A DNA stretch of 47,758 nucleotides, from NCBI GenBank assembly GCA_016742215.1, contig JACVCC010000006.1, positions 1 to 47,758 on the forward strand. The letters are read 5' to 3'. Shown here one piece after another: positions 43,419 through 47,758 of the stretch; within the stretch, counting starts at the first letter, position 1; each line of letters opens with the position of its first letter. A program made the position numbers and the translations under genes. The notes below the pieces were generated by a model that saw only the letters and a list, made by a program, of their open reading frames with translations, searched no databases and was not told where the DNA came from. This DNA is from Brevundimonas sp. Lineage in GTDB: Bacteria; Pseudomonadota; Alphaproteobacteria; Caulobacterales; Caulobacteraceae.

Positions 43419-44420
43419 CTAGCGCGCCGCTCGCGCCGCCGCCATCTGTCCCGCAAGCCGGATGGCGGCGATCAGGCTGTCCGGCCGCGCCACGCCCTTG
43501 CCGGCGATGTCGAAGCCTGTGCCGTGGTCGGGAGAGGTGCGGACGATCGGCAGGCCCAGGGTGGCGTTCACGCCGCCCCAGAAATCCAGCGTCTTCACGG
43601 GGATCAGGGCCTGATCGTGGTACAGGCAGATGGCCGCGTCGTAAGTGGCGCGGGCATCGTCATGGAACAGGGTGTCGGCGGGCAGGGGATCGGTGATCCG
43701 GATGCCTTCGCCGCGCAATCGGGCGACGGCGGGAGCCAGAACCTCGATCTCTTCCAGACCGATGGAGCCGCTCTCTCCGGCATGAGGATTCAGGCCAGCC
43801 AGAGCGAGGCGCGGCTGGGCGATGCCGAAGTCGCGCTTCATCGCCTCATGGACGACCCGGGCCGTACGGGTGACCCGCTCCTCGGTCACCAGTTGCGGCA
43901 CCTCGGCCAGAGGTGAGTGGATCGTGACCAGACAGGCCCGAAGATCGCGCGCCGTCAGCATCATCACCGGCCCACGGGTGTCGGGGAACGGCACATCCGC
44001 CGTCAGCTCGGCGATGAACTCGGTGTGACCCGGGAAGCGGAAGCCCGCGGCATAGAGTGGCGCCTTGGCGATGGGCGCGGTGACGACGCCCGAAGCGTCC
44101 CCCGCGACGGCGAGGCTGACAGCCAGTTCGATCCAGTCCGCGACGAGGCCGGCGTTTCGGAGCGAGGGCGCGCCGGGGGTGACGGCTTCCGGCAGCGGAT
44201 GATCGAGAACGGGAATGGCGCGGGCGAAGACCTCGGCCGCCATGTCGATGGACGGAATGGCCTGCACCGGCTGCCCCTGCCGGCGCATCAGCGCAGCGTC
44301 GCCCACGACGGCGAACACGGGCCCTTCCGCTTTCAGGGCCGACCAGGCTGCGGCGATGATCTCCGGTCCCACACCCGCCGGTTCGCCCATGGACAGGGCC
44401 AGCGGGGCAGGGTCGGACAT
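43419..44420 (-). CDS. pdxA: 4-hydroxythreonine-4-phosphate dehydrogenase
   Basis: A 333-residue NAD-dependent enzyme of pyridoxal phosphate synthesis. LALSMGEPAGVGPEIIAAAW is the N-terminal signature. Metal-binding His residues appear in RFPGHTEFIAEL, LFHDDARATYDAAICLYHDQALIPVK and GLNPHAGESG. The start is ATG 44420, whose A is shared with the surA stop (TGATG); a GTG one codon upstream is possible. Translation is thus coupled to surA. Confidence 0.96.
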   Translation of the reverse strand: MSDPAPLALSMGEPAGVGPEIIAAAWSALKAEGPVFAVVGDAALMRRQGQPVQAIPSIDMAAEVFARAIPVLDHPLPEAVTPGAPSLRNAGLVADWIELAVSLAVAGDASGVVTAPIAKAPLYAAGFRFPGHTEFIAELTADVPFPDTRGPVMMLTARDLRACLVTIHSPLAEVPQLVTEERVTRTARVVHEAMKRDFGIAQPRLALAGLNPHAGESGSIGLEEIEVLAPAVARLRGEGIRITDPLPADTLFHDDARATYDAAICLYHDQALIPVKTLDFWGGVNATLGLPIVRTSPDHGTGFDIAGKGVARPDSLIAAIRLAGQMAAARAAR

Positions 44421-45760
44421 CACTTCATCTCGATCAGGGCGTCCTCGCGCAGGTCGCGCATGTAGCGACGGCCAAGGTTTGCGAGGTTCTGGCGGAAGAG
44501 CTGGCTCTCGATCTGGCGGGCATCCGGCGCTTCAGCGCCGCCGACCCGACGTCCGCAGACGGCGAGCAGGTGCAGGCCCAGCGGCGTGCGCACGGGCGAA
44601 CTGACCGAGCCGATCTCGGCCGAGCGGGCGACCTGCTGGAACTGCGGAGCGAGGTTCTGGACGTCGGACTCGCCGAGGTCGGCGCCGAGCAGACCGGTTT
44701 CCGAACGCGCGCGGGTCAGGATGTTGTCGCACGTCAGCTGGGCCCGCAGGCCGTCAAGCCGCTGGGTGGCCTCTGCGACCTGCGCCTCGGACGCGGTTTC
44801 CGGCAGTTCGATCATCACCTGACGCATCGACACAAGGTTGGCCGACGAGCCGTCACGCTTGTCGCGCATGTAGACGATGTAGACTCCGCCATCGACGGGG
44901 ATCGGGCGCGACAGCTGACCGACCTCGAGCTGGTCGAGCGCGGTCTGGAGGGCAGGCTGGATGCTGCCCTCGACGACCCAGCCGGCGTCGCCGCCGCGCA
45001 CGGCCGACGGGGCGGCCGAGAACTGCTGGGCGACGTTCTGGAACGGCGCACCCTGCATCATCTGCATGACCAGCTGGTTGGCGCCGTTCAGCGCGGCCTG
45101 CTGACCACCGACGCGGCTGGCGTCGATGTAGATCTCGCCGATCAGATATTGCTTCTTGGTTGCGGCCTCGGACGCCTGCCGAAGGGCGGCGTCGACGGCG
45201 GCGCGGGTGACGCGGGCGCGGCTCTGGAAGCGACCGCCAACCAGCTGGCTCCAGCCGATCTGCGTGCGCAGCTGCTCACGGAAGGTCGAGGGACGAATGC
45301 CGCCCTGGGCCAGGAAGCCGACGTAGTTCTCAGCCGTGGTGCCGACCTCGCGCGCCATGTCGGCGATCTCGCGGTCGACTTCCTCGTCGGACACCTTCAG
45401 CTCTTCGTACCGGGCCATCTCCTGGTTCTGGAGACGCTCGTCGACGAGGGCGTTGAGAGCCTGCTGCTGGATCGCCGGCAGGTTCTCCGCCGTCGGCTGG
45501 ACTTGCGTCATGGCGATGAGCAGCAGCATCCGCTGGCGCAGGTCGAAGCCCGTGATGACGCTGTCGTTGACGGTGGCCAGGATCCCGTCCGCCATCTGGA
45601 ACTGGGGCGCCGCGGTCGGAGCGGCGACCGGCGCCTCTTCCGAGGCAGGATTCAACGACCCGGCGGCCGCAGGCTGTTGACCGGGGGCTGTCTGGGCAAC
45701 GGCCGATCCAGCCACGAGGGCGGCCATGGCCACGCCGGTCAAGTAACGTCCAAAACGCAT
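44420..45760 (-). CDS. surA: SurA-type periplasmic chaperone / peptidylprolyl isomerase
   Basis: A 446-residue exported protein that helps outer-membrane proteins, including LptD, to fold. The signal peptide GVAMAALVAGSAVAQ is followed by a Pro/Ala-rich stretch, then the SurA N-domain (GILATVNDSVITGFDLRQRMLLL, QQQALNALVDERLQNQEMARY). A first parvulin domain spans about residues 205-305 (KQYLIGEIYIDA, SAAPSAVRGGDAGWVVEGSIQPALQTAL). A second parvulin-like region (LVSMRQVMIELP ... VRTPLGLHLLAVCGRR) follows. It lies 80 bases after lptD. Confidence 0.92.
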   Translation of the reverse strand: MRFGRYLTGVAMAALVAGSAVAQTAPGQQPAAAGSLNPASEEAPVAAPTAAPQFQMADGILATVNDSVITGFDLRQRMLLLIAMTQVQPTAENLPAIQQQALNALVDERLQNQEMARYEELKVSDEEVDREIADMAREVGTTAENYVGFLAQGGIRPSTFREQLRTQIGWSQLVGGRFQSRARVTRAAVDAALRQASEAATKKQYLIGEIYIDASRVGGQQAALNGANQLVMQMMQGAPFQNVAQQFSAAPSAVRGGDAGWVVEGSIQPALQTALDQLEVGQLSRPIPVDGGVYIVYMRDKRDGSSANLVSMRQVMIELPETASEAQVAEATQRLDGLRAQLTCDNILTRARSETGLLGADLGESDVQNLAPQFQQVARSAEIGSVSSPVRTPLGLHLLAVCGRRVGGAEAPDARQIESQLFRQNLANLGRRYMRDLREDALIEMK

Positions 45761-45840
45761 GTCAGTCCTGATTCCTCAAGCCGCGCTGCCGGTTCGAAGC
45801 GGCTGCGCAGTCCCCCCGCGCAGGCCGAGTCGCGCGCCGG

Positions 45841-47758
45841 TCAGCGCCTGTCGCCCTGTCCATACCCTGTACCGCCGAAAGTGGCGAGGTTTAGGCGGAC
45901 ATAGATGCCTTCCGAGGGGCCGCTGGGTCGCACCACCGTGTTGTCGCGCCGCCAGCCGATCTCGAACCGGAGGCAGTCGTCATCGAACAGAAGGCCGACC
46001 TCGGAGCGCGTGATCAGGTCGCGCTCCATGTCCATGATCCCCGAACCGGCCACGCCCCAGTTTCCGAAAACGAACTGCTGGCCGGACAGCTGGACGAACT
46101 CATAGTTGCGATTGTTCGGACCGGCGAGCGGGTTGGAACGATCAACGATGTAGCTCAGGTTGGCCAGATTCCGGCGGCCCCAGCGGCCATCGACCGCCAC
46201 CTCACCCCGACGGATATCTCCGGAGGAGTCGATCATGGCGTGGGCCCAGCCCCGAATTCTGTCCGAGGGCGAGAAGGAGGCCTGAACCACCCAATCCGAA
46301 GCGTCCGCGGCCAGACCGGTCGGATCGTACAACTGTCCCGGCGCGTCGGGGATCGGAACGAGGAAGGCCTCCTCATCAGCGTCGCGAAGGCTGCGGCCGA
46401 CGAACAGGCTGGCCTGACGTCCTTCATCCCATCGCAGCGTGGCCCGCGCGCCGGCCGTGAACCGAAGACCACCCTCATAAAGGTCGTAGCCCGGGAACCG
46501 GTCGATGCGGAACAGGGAGCTCTCGTCGAGCTCCAACGTCTGGCTGTCCTCATTGGGAATGCGGATGTCGAGATCCGAGTCCGACGAGATCGACAGCTGC
46601 GCCATGGGCTCGAGGATCAGGTCGGCTCCGGGGCCCATGCGGCGGATCAGCGGATAGCTCACATCGATGCCGGCCGTGGCGCGGGACCGGGTGATGGCAT
46701 CGTTCTCAAGGCCCATCGCCGGCGGCAGATCACCGACCGAATAGAAATCCGCACGCAGGTCGACGAACGGTTCCCAGCGCACGCCGATCGGAGAAACCAT
46801 CGCGCGGCGCCACTCCGCCTGGGTCGAAACGCGACGACTGTCGATGCCCGGCAGGCCGAGGGTCGAGCCCGGTGGTACGACGACGGGTCGCAGCACGGGG
46901 CTGCCGACGAAATCCTCGCGGTAGAGGGCGGCGGCGGTGCCACGCAGGCGCAGACGTCCGCCCATCACGGGACCATCAGGTTCCCAGCGGGCCTCGATCA
47001 GAGGCGCGACGAAGGGCAATTCGCCGTCGCTCTCGAAGACGTTCAGCGCCGGCGTCACCGGGCTGAACTCCTTCACCCGCAGGCTCTGCATGGTGAAGGC
47101 CGCGACCGACAGATAGGAGCGCGCTGTCTGACGTTCCGCATAGACCTGCGAAATCAGACGCCGCTGGTCGCCGTAGTACAGGCCATTGTCCTGGTACGGA
47201 TCGATGACGTCGTAGCGGTCGAACAGGGTCTTGTCCGACGTCCGTTCGGCCGTGAAGCCCCAGCGCCAGGGCCCTTCCGGGTCGAACCGCCCGTGGCCGA
47301 GGAAATAGCTGCGGTGGGTCCGGTCACCGAACTTGACGTTCTCATCGACCGTGCCGTCGGCGTCGTTGTCGAAATTGCCGAAGTTGCGCTCATGGGTGTA
47401 GCCGCCCCGCAGGACGACCGTCCCGTCGGCGAAGCGCCGCCGCCACTGGAGGTTCAGGAACGGCGCAACATCGGTGTTGATCTGGGGACTGATCAACCAG
47501 TCCTCGGACGGGGAAATCACCTGCAGGTACGGAACCTCCAGGCTGAAACCGCGACCTTCGTCATAGCTGGGCCGCGGCACCAGGAATCCGCTGGCCCGCT
47601 CCACGGTCGGATCAGGGTGCGCGAAGAACGGCAGGTAAAGCACCGGCAGGCCGCCGACCTTGAACACGGCGTTGCGGTACAGGACCGCGCGAAGGTCCTC
47701 GTCCTGAACGACCTTTTCGGCCTGGATCGAGATCGAGGGGGTCTTCGGGTTGCCTTGG
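45841..47758 (-). CDS. lptD: LPS-assembly protein LptD (5' end outside window)
   Basis: The visible 638 residues cover the end of the jellyroll domain and the whole C-terminal beta-barrel. The frame stays open to the right edge, and its first residues (about QGNPKTPSISIQAEKVVQD) match the OstA/LptD N-terminal domain. GLPVLYLPFFAHPDPTVERASGFLVPRPSY is the family signature linking jellyroll and barrel. The rest is alternating aromatic and polar strands, ending FEIGWRRDNTVVRPSGPSEGIYVRLNLATFGG, a barrel-closing strand. LptD inserts lipopolysaccharide into the outer leaflet together with LptE. It is followed by surA, its chaperone. Confidence 0.95.
   Translation of the reverse strand, partial: QGNPKTPSISIQAEKVVQDEDLRAVLYRNAVFKVGGLPVLYLPFFAHPDPTVERASGFLVPRPSYDEGRGFSLEVPYLQVISPSEDWLISPQINTDVAPFLNLQWRRRFADGTVVLRGGYTHERNFGNFDNDADGTVDENVKFGDRTHRSYFLGHGRFDPEGPWRWGFTAERTSDKTLFDRYDVIDPYQDNGLYYGDQRRLISQVYAERQTARSYLSVAAFTMQSLRVKEFSPVTPALNVFESDGELPFVAPLIEARWEPDGPVMGGRLRLRGTAAALYREDFVGSPVLRPVVVPPGSTLGLPGIDSRRVSTQAEWRRAMVSPIGVRWEPFVDLRADFYSVGDLPPAMGLENDAITRSRATAGIDVSYPLIRRMGPGADLILEPMAQLSISSDSDLDIRIPNEDSQTLELDESSLFRIDRFPGYDLYEGGLRFTAGARATLRWDEGRQASLFVGRSLRDADEEAFLVPIPDAPGQLYDPTGLAADASDWVVQASFSPSDRIRGWAHAMIDSSGDIRRGEVAVDGRWGRRNLANLSYIVDRSNPLAGPNNRNYEFVQLSGQQFVFGNWGVAGSGIMDMERDLITRSEVGLLFDDDCLRFEIGWRRDNTVVRPSGPSEGIYVRLNLATFGGTGYGQGDRR

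Overview
The window looks like a chromosomal segment of a Caulobacterales alphaproteobacterium, most likely Brevundimonas or a close relative. The DNA is GC-rich throughout and the cell-cycle and flagellar genes are of Caulobacter type: sciP sits next to an flgE-flgD-fliK hook operon that is divergent from flgK-flgL across two sigma-54-type promoters. A GAAC-N7-GAAC LexA box of alphaproteobacterial type and a fabF-mltG-yicC-gmk cluster agree with this. The genus is inferred from gene content, not from a database match. I saw no insertion sequence, prophage, CRISPR array or rRNA; the one RNA gene is a tRNA-Leu(UAA).

Layout. 1-9.6 kb holds housekeeping and small-molecule genes: the tail of an unidentified Ala/Pro-rich protein, tRNA-Leu, a Tat-exported PhoX-family phosphatase, pyk, an orphan D12-class adenine methylase, a small membrane protein, tag-rnhB, an HxlR regulator divergent from a thioesterase, a hemerythrin-domain protein and mnmA. 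9.6-17.1 kb is the flagellar hook region with sciP. 17.1-19.8 kb is a two-gene DNA repair operon (a radical SAM protein and a DUF4130-UdgX fusion) with a LexA box directly before its first codon. 19.9-23.4 kb is an Mla/MCE-type lipid transport operon (STAS-MlaE, MlaF, MlaD, auxiliary lipoprotein).

23.4-28.5 kb holds a helical protein of unknown function, an exported D-amino-acid-oxidase-like flavoprotein whose domain order is circularly permuted, scoA-scoB, and a CFA-synthase-like methyltransferase with a DUF2177 membrane protein. 28.6-34.9 kb is a compact six-gene run: two SGNH hydrolases, an MBOAT acyltransferase, a single-pass membrane protein, a Tat-exported tyrosinase and a lipoprotein metzincin with a 20-proline linker. 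35-37.5 kb is an S9D-type peptidase followed by a palindromic intergenic repeat. 37.7-41.6 kb is fabF-mltG-yicC-gmk. 41.6-47.8 kb is transcribed leftward: a crotonase and the lptD-surA-pdxA-rsmA operon, with lptD running off the right edge.

The most interesting items are the permuted D-amino-acid-oxidase-like lipoprotein, the SOS-controlled radical SAM/UdgX pair, the acyltransferase-tyrosinase-metzincin operon, and the conserved regulatory layout of the hook genes (divergent sigma-54 promoters, and a CtrA box before sciP).
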